A program made the position numbers and the translations under genes. The notes beneath the pieces were generated by a model that saw nothing but the letters and a program-made list of their open reading frames with translations, was not told where the DNA came from and ran no database searches. Below, piece after piece: positions 32,258 to 44,194 of a stretch of 64,000 nucleotides of DNA; position 1 is the first letter of the stretch; every line of letters starts with the position of its first letter. The stretch comes from JAMQPK01 sp963782595 (GTDB lineage: Bacteria; Acidobacteriota; Vicinamibacteria; Vicinamibacterales; JAMQPK01): NCBI GenBank assembly GCA_963782595.1, contig CAWAKJ010000007.1, forward strand, positions 806,001-870,000. Reading direction: 5' to 3'.

Positions 32258-34051
32258 ATGGCTACAGTCGAAGTGCAGTACGGAGGCAAGAGCGGCGCCG
32301 TGTACCAGCTCGAGACCAACAATGATCTGGTTGCCGTGCGAACCCGCAGCGGCGGCACCGTCGAAGATGCGAATCTGTCGTCCGCATCGAGGCGGCTGCT
32401 CGATCGACTGGAGCCGGTGACGCAATTTCCCGACGCGGGCGTCGAAGTCTTCCACGTGCGAAGCGGGAGGCAGGCCGAGCGCGACGCGGTCCGCTCGACG
32501 TTGTCGGCGGAGAGATCGATCCGGTTCGCGGGTCGCGTGCTGGCCGATCCGGTCTTCGAGCCCGCCGCGCCGGTTTCGGCAATCCAGCCCGCGGCGCCGC
32601 TGGTGAAAGAGCCCGTGCTCTACTCGGAGAATCTCTTCGTGAAGTTCGCGCCGGGCGCGAAGCTGTCGGCGGTGCGGCGCGCGCTGTCTTCGCGCGGCCT
32701 GACGGTGAAGCGCGAAATCAAATACCTCGACGCCGCGTATGTCGTGAAGGCGCCGGAAGGGATCGGCCTTGCGGTGTTCGATCTGGCGCTGGAGATGCTG
32801 CGCACGGTGGAAGGCGTCGAGCTGTGTCATCCCGAGCTGCTCCGGCAGCGTCAGTTTCGCAGGGCGTTTGCCGGGCAGTGGCATCTGAACCGGACGACCA
32901 TCGGCGGCGTTCGCATCGACGAGCATGCCGATGTCGTGAACGCCTGGAAGTTGAGCACCGGAAAAGGCATCACGATTGCCGTCATCGATACCGGCATCGA
33001 CGTCGATCACGAGGAGTTCGTCGCGCGCGGGAAGATTCTGGCGCCCCGTGATGCGACGATCGGTTCTCCGCGTCCAAACGATGGGCGCCCTGTTGGTTCC
33101 ACCGAGATGCACGGCACGGCGTGCGCGGGCGTGGCGTGCGCCGAGGGCAGAAAGGGCGCGTCGGGTGTGGCACCACATGCGCGCCTGATGCCGATTCGTC
33201 TGATGGCCGGCCTCGGATCTCAAGCGGAAGCCGATGCGTTTGCCTGGGCCGCAGACAACGGCGCCGACGTCATCTCCTGCAGTTGGGGACCGATGGATGG
33301 CGACTGGTGGGACGCCTCCGATCCCGCGCATCGCGCGTTCGTGCCTCTGCCCGACAGCACGCGCCTGGCGATTGAGCACGCGTTGGCCAAAGGCCGCGGC
33401 GGAAAAGGGTGCGTCATCTGCTGGGCGGCGGGCAACGGCAACGAATCGGTCGACAACGACGGCTATGCCTCGCATCCCGGCGTCATCACGGTCGGCGCGT
33501 GCAACGACCGCGGCCGGCGCAGCGCGTACAGCGACACCGGCCAGGCGCTGTGGTGCGCGTTCCCGAGCGACGATGCAGAGCTCGATGCGACAGGCAACCT
33601 GCCGAATCCGCCTCCCGTTGGAGGCGAGTGGCACGAGGATCATCCTGCTCCGCGCACGCCGGGCATCTGGACGACCGATCGCTCGGGCAGAAACGGATAC
33701 AACCGCGGTGGCAGCACGGCGGCGGGTGACGTGGCGGGCCACTACACGAACAGTTTCGGAGGCACGTCGAGCGCGACGCCTGGTGTTGCCGGCGTCGCCG
33801 CACTCGTCCTGGCCCTCAACCCCAGCCTGCACCACGAAGAGGTCAAGGACATTCTCAAACGGGGTTGCGACCGCATCGACAAAGTGAAAGGCCAGTACGA
33901 CCCCGGAACCGGTCACAGTCCACTCTACGGATACGGGCGCGTGAACGCCGCAAAGACGGTCAAACTGGCGGCGCGCACGGTGGTGAAATCGATTCGCGGC
34001 GCGAAGGGGGGCAGGAAGACCCGCGCGGCGAAGCTGCGAGCCGCTTCATAG
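32258..34051 (+). CDS. Subtilisin-like serine protease (S8) without signal peptide
   Basis: 597 residues; ATG 32258 is preceded by AAAGGA. A long N-terminal region (1-205) contains a pro-domain-like part at about 125-196. The peptidase domain shows Asp244 in AVIDTGIDVDHEEF, His285 in EMHGTACAGVACAEG, the oxyanion Asn393 in CWAAGNGNES and Ser504 in GGTSSATPGVAGVAALVLAL. No secretion signal or membrane helix is seen, so it may act inside the cell or be exported differently. The C-terminal tail is basic. It opens a same-strand run with the LysM-like membrane protein and the FtsZ-like GTPase. Confidence 0.92.
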   Translation: MATVEVQYGGKSGAVYQLETNNDLVAVRTRSGGTVEDANLSSASRRLLDRLEPVTQFPDAGVEVFHVRSGRQAERDAVRSTLSAERSIRFAGRVLADPVFEPAAPVSAIQPAAPLVKEPVLYSENLFVKFAPGAKLSAVRRALSSRGLTVKREIKYLDAAYVVKAPEGIGLAVFDLALEMLRTVEGVELCHPELLRQRQFRRAFAGQWHLNRTTIGGVRIDEHADVVNAWKLSTGKGITIAVIDTGIDVDHEEFVARGKILAPRDATIGSPRPNDGRPVGSTEMHGTACAGVACAEGRKGASGVAPHARLMPIRLMAGLGSQAEADAFAWAADNGADVISCSWGPMDGDWWDASDPAHRAFVPLPDSTRLAIEHALAKGRGGKGCVICWAAGNGNESVDNDGYASHPGVITVGACNDRGRRSAYSDTGQALWCAFPSDDAELDATGNLPNPPPVGGEWHEDHPAPRTPGIWTTDRSGRNGYNRGGSTAAGDVAGHYTNSFGGTSSATPGVAGVAALVLALNPSLHHEEVKDILKRGCDRIDKVKGQYDPGTGHSPLYGYGRVNAAKTVKLAARTVVKSIRGAKGGRKTRAAKLRAAS

Positions 34052-34149
34052 CGGATCGAGCGGATTGCCGGATTGTTCGTCCGCGTACCGAACGCCGCCG
34101 CTCGATTCGATTCAACGCCCTTCAATCACCGGCCACAAAAGGCGACGCG

Positions 34150-34215
34150 ATGCCGCCGTTTCGTCCTGGTGTCAGGACGGAGACGATTCGCTTTCTCGGC
34201 CTGATCAAAAACTAA
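34150..34215 (+). CDS. Candidate 21-aa microprotein
   Basis: ATG 34150 preceded by AAAAGGCGA starts a 21-residue frame, MPPFRPGVRTETIRFLGLIKN, ending at TAA 34213-34215. The second half is amphipathic and basic. It lies in the 197-bp gap between the subtilase and LysM-like genes. Size alone prevents certainty; it could be a leader peptide or chance. Confidence 0.2.
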   Translation: MPPFRPGVRTETIRFLGLIKN

Positions 34216-34248
34216 CAGAAAAAAACAGTATGGCGTCTGGCACAAGCG

Positions 34249-35073
34249 TTGGAGGTGCCAGCGGCACTTGTGGGGAAACATCGAGGCGGGTCGCGACCGG
34301 TCACGCCGTGGTGCGCAGGACTCATCATCGCTTTGGTTGCAGCAGAACCCGCTGCGGCCGCGCGATTGGTGTGCTATCCGGTCGTGCAAGGCGACTCGGC
34401 GACGACGTTGGCCTTTCGTCTCACGAAGAATGCGCGAAGCTGGCGCGACCCGGGCTTTCAGATTCTCGATTCGGCCAGGCGGAAATTCATTCCGAAAGCC
34501 GAGTACGGGCGTATCTATCCAGGCTGGCAGGCGTGTGTTGACGAGCCGTTGCTTGCCCGCGGCCTCGTCCCTTCGTACCGGCTCGACTTGAGCGCCGCGG
34601 GGCCGAGTGCTGCGCCCCCGGCCGCGACCGGGCGTGGGTTCGCCATGCCAATCGGATCCTGGGGTATGGCGGTGCTGTGTGCCGTCGCGGTAGCGGTTTG
34701 GGTCGTCTTCGCCCGATGGTACGCGAAACGCACGCGGGTGATCGCGCGGACATTGGAGACGTTCGGCACGTCTTTCATTCAAGAGTTCGAACGGCCACTG
34801 CTCGAGGAGCGCGATGCCCGGCCGCCCGCCTTGCGCGCGCAGCTGAGCCTGCGTCCGCGCCGGCGATCGCTCGACGTGCTGCTGGCTCCGAACCAGGGCC
34901 GCAGCTATCCGAATCTGGCAGACCATCGGGCGAACGTCGAATACGACGTTCAGCGGGTGATGTTGATTGTTGACGACCGCCGCTTCGTTTGCGGGCTGCC
35001 AGAAACGCGTGGAGAGTGGGTGAGGGTCCCAATCCGACTCTTGTCGGATGTGCACAAGGAAGGTGGAGTGTGA
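34249..35073 (+). CDS. Membrane protein with LysM-like periplasmic domain, partner of FtsZ-like protein
   Basis: 274 residues from TTG 34249; GTG 34270 (about 14 nt after GGAGG) is an alternative start. A signal-like helix (CAGLIIALVAAEPAAAA) is followed by residues 41-97, VCYPVVQGDSATTLAFRLT ... FIPKAEYGRIYPGWQACV, a LysM-like fold with two cysteines that could pair. A Pro/Ala linker, a second helix (MAVLCAVAVAVWVVFARW, about 140-157) and a basic cytoplasmic domain of about 115 residues (TLETFGTSFIQEFERPLLEE, VMLIVDDRRFVCGL) follow. Its stop overlaps the start of the FtsZ-like gene by 4 bp, so it is a good candidate membrane anchor for that GTPase. Confidence 0.7.
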   Translation: MEVPAALVGKHRGGSRPVTPWCAGLIIALVAAEPAAAARLVCYPVVQGDSATTLAFRLTKNARSWRDPGFQILDSARRKFIPKAEYGRIYPGWQACVDEPLLARGLVPSYRLDLSAAGPSAAPPAATGRGFAMPIGSWGMAVLCAVAVAVWVVFARWYAKRTRVIARTLETFGTSFIQEFERPLLEERDARPPALRAQLSLRPRRRSLDVLLAPNQGRSYPNLADHRANVEYDVQRVMLIVDDRRFVCGLPETRGEWVRVPIRLLSDVHKEGGV

Positions 35074-36641
35074 ATATTCTGCTTATGAGCCTTGGCGGCG
35101 GTGGCGGCAATATCCTGCGCTCGGTCAAAGCGCTGTATCAGCGCGATCTGGCCGTCGCGAAGAAAGCCGATCCCGCATACGCGGATCGGCTGAAGAGCAG
35201 CGTGGCCGCCCGGTTCGTCGATACGAACCGGTACTCCGTCGCGGACATTCCCGAGGACGAGCGCGTGCTCATCGGCGCGACCACGACCCGGCATCTTGGT
35301 GCCAGGCACGATCCAGACGTCGCCCGTCGGGCGTTCGAGGAATCGAGAGCGGAGCTCGCAGAGCTCGTCAGCCGCTACTCGACCATCATCGTCGTTGCGA
35401 CGGGAGGAAAGGGCACCGGCACGGGAACCATGGTGCCGGTGACGCTGCTCGCCAGACAGCAGAGAAAGCTGGTGATCCCGATTTTCGTACGGCCGTCCTT
35501 CGAGCGGCACGAGGTCGAGAAGTACCGGTTCGACCAGGCGTTATCTGTGAGCCGTCAGCTGGACGAGGCCAGAATCAGATTCGTCGAGATCCTGAACGAT
35601 CGAGGATACGTGGACGCCGATCCGCAATCACAGGCGGTTGTCTGGGAACGCATGAATGTGCCGATCGCGAGAGCCTTGAGAGGGCTGCTTTACGTGTTGT
35701 GGGATCTCTCGCAGGTGGACCCATCGGATTTGTCGTCGCTCTTCGCCGGTCAAGGCCGCCTGCGTATCGGATTCTCAGAGCTCAATCCCGCATCCGGCAA
35801 CGATCCTGGCGACGAAGACGTCAAAGCCGCCGTGAAAGAGTGTTGGGACAATCCATATTGCAACTTCGGCCAGCAAGTCGGCACGTCGCTCATCTGCATC
35901 CAGGGCGTCTGGTCGAACGTCGCCGACGCGAAAATCAAGAGCGGATTGGCCGCCGAGGCGATCGCCCAGAGTGCGAAGACGTACAACCCTCTCTATGCGA
36001 GGGCCTTTCAGATGCCACGGCCGTGGGGCGTCACCGCCGTGTTTGCGGAATATACCGGCACGCATCCCCCGATCGACGTCAACTGGTCCCTCGCCCCGCA
36101 GATAGAGGCCAGGGCGTCCCACGTATTGCCCGCGTCAGCCGAGCCGGTTCCCCTCAATACGGAGAGGGCTTCGGCTGCTCCGTCAGCGACGGTGCCGGCA
36201 AACACGTTCTGGGAGCTGGCCCTGGCGATCAACCGTTCGGACCCCGAGGCGCTGGCCATTGCGCAGAACGGCGCCGACGCAAAAGTGGTGGTCGATGCGG
36301 TCGAAGTCAGGAAATTGCTGAGTACGGTCTGGTTTCGAGGGGTCTTTCCCCGTCTGTCGCAGGCGTGGCAGGAGCGTCTGCTGAGTGTGCTGGCCGAGAG
36401 CATCGAGGTACCGAACCACCTGGTCCGGGTGGGACGCCGCGAGATCCACCTGCGCGAGATGGGTCTTGCGGAGCTGAAGGATGTGTTCGCGAAGTCGCCT
36501 CTCACCGATGCGGCCCGTGGCGACGTGCGCCTGCTGGTAGCCGTAGGCAATTTGTGGGGGCCCGAGAGCCTGAGTCGCTTACAGTTCGTCAATGGCTCGC
36601 CGCCGGCGTCCTCGAAAGCGTCGGCTCTGTGGATTTTTTAA
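35070..36641 (+). CDS. Divergent FtsZ/tubulin-superfamily GTPase
   Basis: 523 residues from GTG 35070 (GTGA overlap with the preceding stop; GGAAGGTGGA upstream). LLMSLGGGGGNILRSV (residues 4-19) matches the FtsZ T1 loop. VVATGGKGTGTGTMVPVTLLAR (108-129) matches the tubulin signature loop, with Lys where FtsZ has a Gly. The segment VIPIFVRPSFE and following helices fit the FtsZ core order. The T7 loop, NxDFxDV in FtsZ, reads about RIGFSEL, so the catalytic Asp residues seem lost or changed. The C-terminal 160 residues are unassigned and there is no FtsZ tail motif. It is not the cell-division FtsZ. A membrane-remodelling or filament role is inferred. Confidence 0.78.
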   Translation: MNILLMSLGGGGGNILRSVKALYQRDLAVAKKADPAYADRLKSSVAARFVDTNRYSVADIPEDERVLIGATTTRHLGARHDPDVARRAFEESRAELAELVSRYSTIIVVATGGKGTGTGTMVPVTLLARQQRKLVIPIFVRPSFERHEVEKYRFDQALSVSRQLDEARIRFVEILNDRGYVDADPQSQAVVWERMNVPIARALRGLLYVLWDLSQVDPSDLSSLFAGQGRLRIGFSELNPASGNDPGDEDVKAAVKECWDNPYCNFGQQVGTSLICIQGVWSNVADAKIKSGLAAEAIAQSAKTYNPLYARAFQMPRPWGVTAVFAEYTGTHPPIDVNWSLAPQIEARASHVLPASAEPVPLNTERASAAPSATVPANTFWELALAINRSDPEALAIAQNGADAKVVVDAVEVRKLLSTVWFRGVFPRLSQAWQERLLSVLAESIEVPNHLVRVGRREIHLREMGLAELKDVFAKSPLTDAARGDVRLLVAVGNLWGPESLSRLQFVNGSPPASSKASALWIF

Positions 36642-36644
36642 CTT

Positions 36645-36666
36645 TGATGTTGATTTTTTAACATCA
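36645..36666. promoter_or_regulatory. Inverted repeat operator candidate before blaI copy 3
   Basis: TGATGTT (36645-36651) and AACATCA (36660-36666) are perfect inverted halves around 8 nt. GATTTTTTAAC also occurs directly repeated at 36632 and 36652, 20 bp apart; the first copy includes the stop of the FtsZ-like gene. By position this is the likely operator of the third BlaI-type repressor. Confidence 0.55.
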
Positions 36667-36686
36667 GCTCTGCTACGGTGGCTCGC

Positions 36687-37073
36687 ATGCGCCGTACCAA
36701 GCCCGCGCTCAGCCGCCGTGAGCAGGAAATGCTCGATATCGTGTATGCCCGCGGCCATGCGACGGCGGCCGAGGTGCGGGCGGCCATGCGCGACGCGCCC
36801 ACCGACGCCGCCGTGCGCACGATCCTGCGCATCCTCGTACACAAAGGACATCTCCGCATCGAGCAGGACGGCCCGAGGTACGACTACTGGCCGACTGTTT
36901 CCCGCGAAGCCGCGCAACGCACAGAGCTTCAGCATGTGCTCCGGACGTTTTTCGGCGGTTCGACGCAGAGCGCGCTGGCCACATTACTCGACATCCAGAC
37001 TGGTGATCTGGACGAGGGGACGCGCCGGCGATTGAAGCGCCTCATCGAGAAGGCGGCCAGGGAGGGACGTTGA
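36687..37073 (+). CDS. BlaI/MecI-family repressor, copy 3
   Basis: About 128 residues from ATG 36687 (GGTGG 5 nt before; GTG 36678 is an alternative). ALSRREQEMLDIVYARGHATAAEVRAAM and TDAAVRTILRILVHKGHLRIEQDG form the winged helix. YWPTVSREAAQRTELQHVLRTFFGGS and a basic RRRLKRLIEKAAREGR tail complete the BlaI plan. It lies 45 bp after the FtsZ-like gene and 1 bp before the M56 gene, so the FtsZ-like block and this operon could be co-transcribed. Confidence 0.88.
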   Translation: MRRTKPALSRREQEMLDIVYARGHATAAEVRAAMRDAPTDAAVRTILRILVHKGHLRIEQDGPRYDYWPTVSREAAQRTELQHVLRTFFGGSTQSALATLLDIQTGDLDEGTRRRLKRLIEKAAREGR

Positions 37074-37074
37074 A

Positions 37075-39191
37075 ATGGATGCGATGCTGCTCGTCAAGGT
37101 CACCATCGTGCTGGCGCTGACGCTTGGTGTCTCGCATCTCGTCCGGCGCGCGGCTGCGGTGACGCGCCATCGACTGTGGACCGTGGCTTTCGTGTCGCTC
37201 GTGGCGCTGCCGTGGCTCGCGTTCGCGCTGCCGACGCTCTACCTGCCCGTGCCCGAAGGATGGAGCACGAACGCCGTCGAAGAGGCTCGGGCCGCGCGCG
37301 CGGACATCAGCTCTCAGCCGGAGAATGGGGCACTGGGAGACGTGCAGCCCGCACGAAATCCCGAAAAAAGCGGACGGGAATCTTTTTCGCATCCCCTTTT
37401 CTCCGATGTGCGGGCCGGATCGATTCTGTTGATGGGGTGGCTCGCTGGCACGACGGCTGCGCTGGCAACACTGCTCGTGTCGCTTGTCCGCGCCCGCCGG
37501 CTGGCCGGCATCGCACAGGAGCTCGATGATCACGCGTGGCGCCACGCGGCGATGCGTATCGCCGCACGTCTTGGAATGCGGCGTGCGCCGCGGCTGCTGG
37601 TGAGCCGTCACGTCGGCTCGCCGATGGCCGGTGGCGTGTGGAGTCCGGTCGTCTTTTTGCCTGCAACGATCGAAACATGGAACGCCGAGCGCAGGGATGT
37701 CGTCCTCGCGCACGAGATGGCCCATCTCGCCGGCGGCGATCCGCTGAGGCACGTGCTCGCGCGTGTCGCGGTGGCGCTGTACTGGTTTCACCCGTTCGTG
37801 TGGATCGCGGCGTGGCAGTCGTCCGTGGCGCGGGAACAGGCGTGTGACGAGGCCGTGCTCGCGCTCGGCACCACGCCGTCTGCTTACGCGCGCGTCCTGC
37901 TGGACCTTGCCGAGTCGATGGACCCGCCGGTGTCCGGCGTGGCGGCGCTGCCGATGGTTGAACGTTCACTCCTGGAGACGCGACTCATGACGATCTTGAC
38001 CAACGACACACGCGCTGTAGAGAAACGCCGCATCCTGATTCCCGCAATTGCCGTGGCCGCGCTCACGCTGCCGTTGGCGGCGGCCCAGCCCGCGCAGACG
38101 TCGCAGGCGCCGAATGTGGCGCAAGCGGCCGAGGTGCCTGCGGCTGCGGTACCGGCTGTGGCGCCAGCCGCGAGGATGGCGGCGAACGCCGCTCAGGCAC
38201 CAGCCGCTCAGACGGCTTCGCTGCCCGAGGCGGTGTGCTCGTGGAGCGGCTCGGGCAACTCTTCGATGAGGACGAGCGGAACCGAGCGGCTGATTCAGCA
38301 GACTTTCGGCGCCGTGCAATTGTGCATGGTTGCCATGGATGCGGGCGATCGCACCGACGAACGTCCGAGCCAATGGATGGGCCGTGCGCGCCGTGTGATT
38401 ATCGAGGCCCGCCAGGCCAATGCCGTGCAACGCCTCGAGATCGTACGGACCGGCGCCGCCGAGCAGGTGTCGTGGCGTGTCGGCACTGCCCAGCGTCCAT
38501 TCGATGCCGCTGCCCAACAGTGGCGCGATCGCGTGCTCGCGCTGTTCGACACGGCATGGGAGCTCGCCGCGCTGCGCGGCGAGGTGAGCAGTCTGCGCGG
38601 CCAGATTTCGTCGGTGCATGGTCAGTCGAGCTCGCTGAGAGGCGAAATCTCCTCGCTGCGTGGAGAGGTGAGCGCGCTGCGCGGGCGGGCTTCGTCTGTC
38701 CGTGGAGAGGAGAGCGCGCTCCGCGGCCGCATCTCGGCGATTCACGGACACGTCAGCGCGCTGCGGGGCGCCATCTCGGCGGAGCGGGGCGCCATTTCGG
38801 CCGTCCACGGCAGCCGCTACGGCGCCGACGCGTCCGAGCGCGCGCAAATCGAAACGCGCCTCAAACGCCACGAAGGCGAGGTCGCGCGCATCGAGCAGAC
38901 GATCCGCGATTACAACGCCGAGGCGAAGATTGCCGAGGTCCAGAAAGAGATCGACGCCCTCCGCGCCGATACGCGTACGGGCGCGATTGAAGCCGAGATC
39001 GCGGCCTTCGATCTTCCCGGCAAGATCGCCGTAATCGAGCGCCGCATCGCCGAGCTGAACGTCGAGGGAAGAGTCGGCGCCCTCGAACGGCAGATCGGAG
39101 CCCTCGATGTCGACCGTCGGAGCGCGCAACTGCAGGAGCGCCGCGACGCCGAGCTCAGACAGTTGGAAGCAGCCATCGCCGCGATTCGCTG

Positions 39192-39192
<1 letters not shown>
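37075..39192 (+). CDS. M56 membrane peptidase with LRG-repeat coiled coil, copy 3
   Basis: 705 residues. N-terminal helices (LLVKVTIVLALTLGVSHLV, TVAFVSLVALPWLAFALP) and the M56 zinc site HEMAH at 213-217 with WFHPFVWIAAWQSSVAREQACDEAV. A further helix lies near 320-340. The exported tail has an Ala/Pro-rich linker, a CSWSGSGNSS region, then from about residue 498 a heptad array S-S-L-R-G-E-I/V repeated a dozen times (some VHG/ERG variants), and a long coiled coil rich in ERRIAEL/ERQIGAL. It is probably a sensor whose tail differs from the other two M56 proteins. It shares a base (TGATG) with the following ADOP gene. Confidence 0.87.
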
Positions 39193-41723
<2,531 letters not shown>

Positions 41724-41748
41724 CACGATCGAGAGTATCCTGATCGGC

Positions 41749-44193
41749 GTGAACAGCATTCTGCAGGACCTTCGCTTCGCAGCCCGCCGCCTCATCAGAG
41801 ATCGCCGATTCACGCTTGCGGCTGTTGCGGCGCTCGCTCTCGGCATCGGTGCTACCAGCGCCGTGTTCACCCTCGTCAACGCCGTGATACTCCGGAGCCT
41901 GCCGTTCGACGAACCGGAGCGCATCATGTGGCTCGGCACACGCGACGCGCAGAGCCGTGATTCCGGCGTCTCCGAGCCCGATTTCGAGGACTGGCGCCGC
42001 GCGACCCGCACGTTTTCCGGCATTGCGCTGATGCAGATGGGCAACATCAACTTCAGCGCCGACGAGCGCGCACCAGACCAGTACGACGCCGTTTACATTT
42101 CGGCGAACGGCTTCTCGCTGATCGGCACCGGGCCCGCCATCGGACGGGGTTTCACTGCCGAGGACGATCGTCCGGGTGCCCCCGCCGTCATACTGCTGAG
42201 CCATAACGTGTGGATGAGCCGGTACGGCGGAGACCGGTCGGTTGTCGGCCGCACGGTTCGCGCGAATTCGGAACCGACCACGATTGCCGGCGTCATGCCG
42301 CCGGGATTGCAGTTTCCGTTCACCACCGAGGTCTGGCTGCCGGCTTCGCAGAGGCCCACGGCGCAAACGCGCGCCGGGCGCGAGGGCCGGCTCTTGATGG
42401 CATACGGCCGGTTGGCCGACGGCATGACGATCGAACAGGCGCGCACCGAGATGACAGGCATCACCGCGCAACTGGCCGGACAGTTTCCCGACACCAACAA
42501 GGGGATCACCGCGGTCGTGACGCCGTTCGCCGAACAGGTGATCGGCCGGCAGGTACGCGTACTGTTCTGGTCGCTCATGGGCGCCGTTGCGTTCGTCCTG
42601 CTGATCGCGTGCGCCAACGTGGCCAATCTCCTGCTGGCGCGCGCGGCCGACCGATCGCGCGAGATCGCCGTGCGCATCTCGATTGGCGCCACGCGCTGGC
42701 GCATCGTCCGGCAGTTGCTCGTCGAGAGCGTGCTGCTCGCGTTTGTCAGCGGCGTCGCCGGCCTCGGCCTCGCGTACGGCGGGATCCGATGGTTCGACGC
42801 GAATCTGCAGGACGTCGGCAGGCCTTACTGGATGGTCTTCACGATGGACGCGACGGTCGTTGCGTTCTTCGCGGCGGTGTGCCTGGCGACAGGAATCGTG
42901 TTCGGCCTCGCACCGGCGCTCTACGTCTCGCGCACCAGTGTGAGCGAGGTGATGAAAGACGGCGGACGCGCCGGGTCTGCCGGCATGCGCGCGCGGCGGT
43001 GGACGACCGGGCTGATCGTGGCGGAGTTGACCTTGACCCTCGTGCTGCTGTCGGGCGCGGGGTTGATGATGCGGAGCTTCCTCAACCTCTACCACATGGA
43101 CGTCGGCATCGACACGTCGCGCCTCGTCGCCATGCAGCTCATCTTTCCTACGCGAACCTACGCGTCGCTCGAATCACGGGCGCTCTTCCTGCAGCGCGTC
43201 GAAGAACGGCTGGGAGGCATCAGCACGATCGGAGCGGTCGGCACGACCAACTACCTGCCGGCCAGCGGCGCCTCGCAGCGGCGTTTCGACATCGTTGGTA
43301 AGAATGTCGATGCCGCCGCCGAGCGGCCGCTCGTGGGAATGATCGCCGTGGGCTCCAGCTACTTCGACGCGCTCGGCGTGCAGATGCTGCGCGGCCGGCC
43401 GTTTGCGGCCAACGATGGCGAGCCCGGCCGCGAAGCGATGATCATCAACCAGCGGCTGGCGACGCTGCACTTCCCGGGTGAAGAGCCCGTCGGCCGCCGC
43501 ATCCGGCTCATCAACGACGGCAACGTGCCGGGCGCGCCGAAGTTCTACGAAGCGACGATCGTCGGGGTCGCGCCGACCATCCGCCAGCGCTTTTTCGAGG
43601 CGGATCCGGATCCGGTGGTGTACATCACGCATGCTCAGAATGCGTTGATGGCGATGAGCGCGAACCTGCTCGTGCGCGCGCGCGGCAATCCTGTGGCGGT
43701 GACGGCGCTGCTTCGCCAGGAGCTCGCGGCGATGGATCCGGACGTGCCGGTCACCAACATCAGGACGATGGACGAGATTCTCGCGCGGAATCGCTGGCCG
43801 CAGCGCGTCTTCGGCACGATGTTCATGGTCTTCGCAGTTATCGCCATCGTGCTCGCGGCGGTCGGGCTGTACAGCGTCACCGCGTATTCGGTGTCGCAGC
43901 GGACACAGGAAATCGGCATCCGTATGGCCCTGGGAGCCGAAGGGAAGCAGGTGCGGTGGCTGATTCTGCGGCGCGGCATCATCCAGCTCGCCATCGGCCT
44001 GGCGCTCGGCCTGGCCGGAGCCATGGGAGTGGGACAACTGCTGCAGGGGATGCTGGTGGGCACCGGATCGGCGGATCCAGTGACGCTCGTGTCGATCAGC
44101 CTTGTCCTTATCACGGTCGCGATGATGGCCTGCTTCTGGCCCGCCCGCCGCGCGACGCGGCTGGATCCAGTGAAGGCGCTTAGATACGAGTGA
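41749..44193 (+). CDS. ADOP/MacB-FtsX-type ABC permease
   Basis: 814 residues from GTG 41749. Same plan as the preceding gene: LQDLRFAARRLIRDRRFTLAAVAALALGIGATSAVF at the front, core 1 (VYISANGFSLIGTGPAIGRGF, VILLSHNVWMSRYGG), FtsX 1 (VLLIACANVANLLLARAADRSREIAVRISIGATRWRIVRQLL), core 2, FtsX 2 (GLYSVTAYSVSQRTQEIGIRMALGAEGKQVRWLIL), end PARRATRLDPVKALRYE. 25 bp separate it from the previous permease, so they are probably co-expressed and may form a heterodimer. Confidence 0.93.
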   Translation: MNSILQDLRFAARRLIRDRRFTLAAVAALALGIGATSAVFTLVNAVILRSLPFDEPERIMWLGTRDAQSRDSGVSEPDFEDWRRATRTFSGIALMQMGNINFSADERAPDQYDAVYISANGFSLIGTGPAIGRGFTAEDDRPGAPAVILLSHNVWMSRYGGDRSVVGRTVRANSEPTTIAGVMPPGLQFPFTTEVWLPASQRPTAQTRAGREGRLLMAYGRLADGMTIEQARTEMTGITAQLAGQFPDTNKGITAVVTPFAEQVIGRQVRVLFWSLMGAVAFVLLIACANVANLLLARAADRSREIAVRISIGATRWRIVRQLLVESVLLAFVSGVAGLGLAYGGIRWFDANLQDVGRPYWMVFTMDATVVAFFAAVCLATGIVFGLAPALYVSRTSVSEVMKDGGRAGSAGMRARRWTTGLIVAELTLTLVLLSGAGLMMRSFLNLYHMDVGIDTSRLVAMQLIFPTRTYASLESRALFLQRVEERLGGISTIGAVGTTNYLPASGASQRRFDIVGKNVDAAAERPLVGMIAVGSSYFDALGVQMLRGRPFAANDGEPGREAMIINQRLATLHFPGEEPVGRRIRLINDGNVPGAPKFYEATIVGVAPTIRQRFFEADPDPVVYITHAQNALMAMSANLLVRARGNPVAVTALLRQELAAMDPDVPVTNIRTMDEILARNRWPQRVFGTMFMVFAVIAIVLAAVGLYSVTAYSVSQRTQEIGIRMALGAEGKQVRWLILRRGIIQLAIGLALGLAGAMGVGQLLQGMLVGTGSADPVTLVSISLVLITVAMMACFWPARRATRLDPVKALRYE

Positions 44194-44194
44194 A

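Noticed and set aside
32180..33916. Long reverse-strand open frame opposite the subtilase, continuous with the pro-region-like gene
   Set aside because: Its translation is rich in Arg/His/Ala and matches the antisense of the protease; only the part from ATG 32179 downstream looks like protein.
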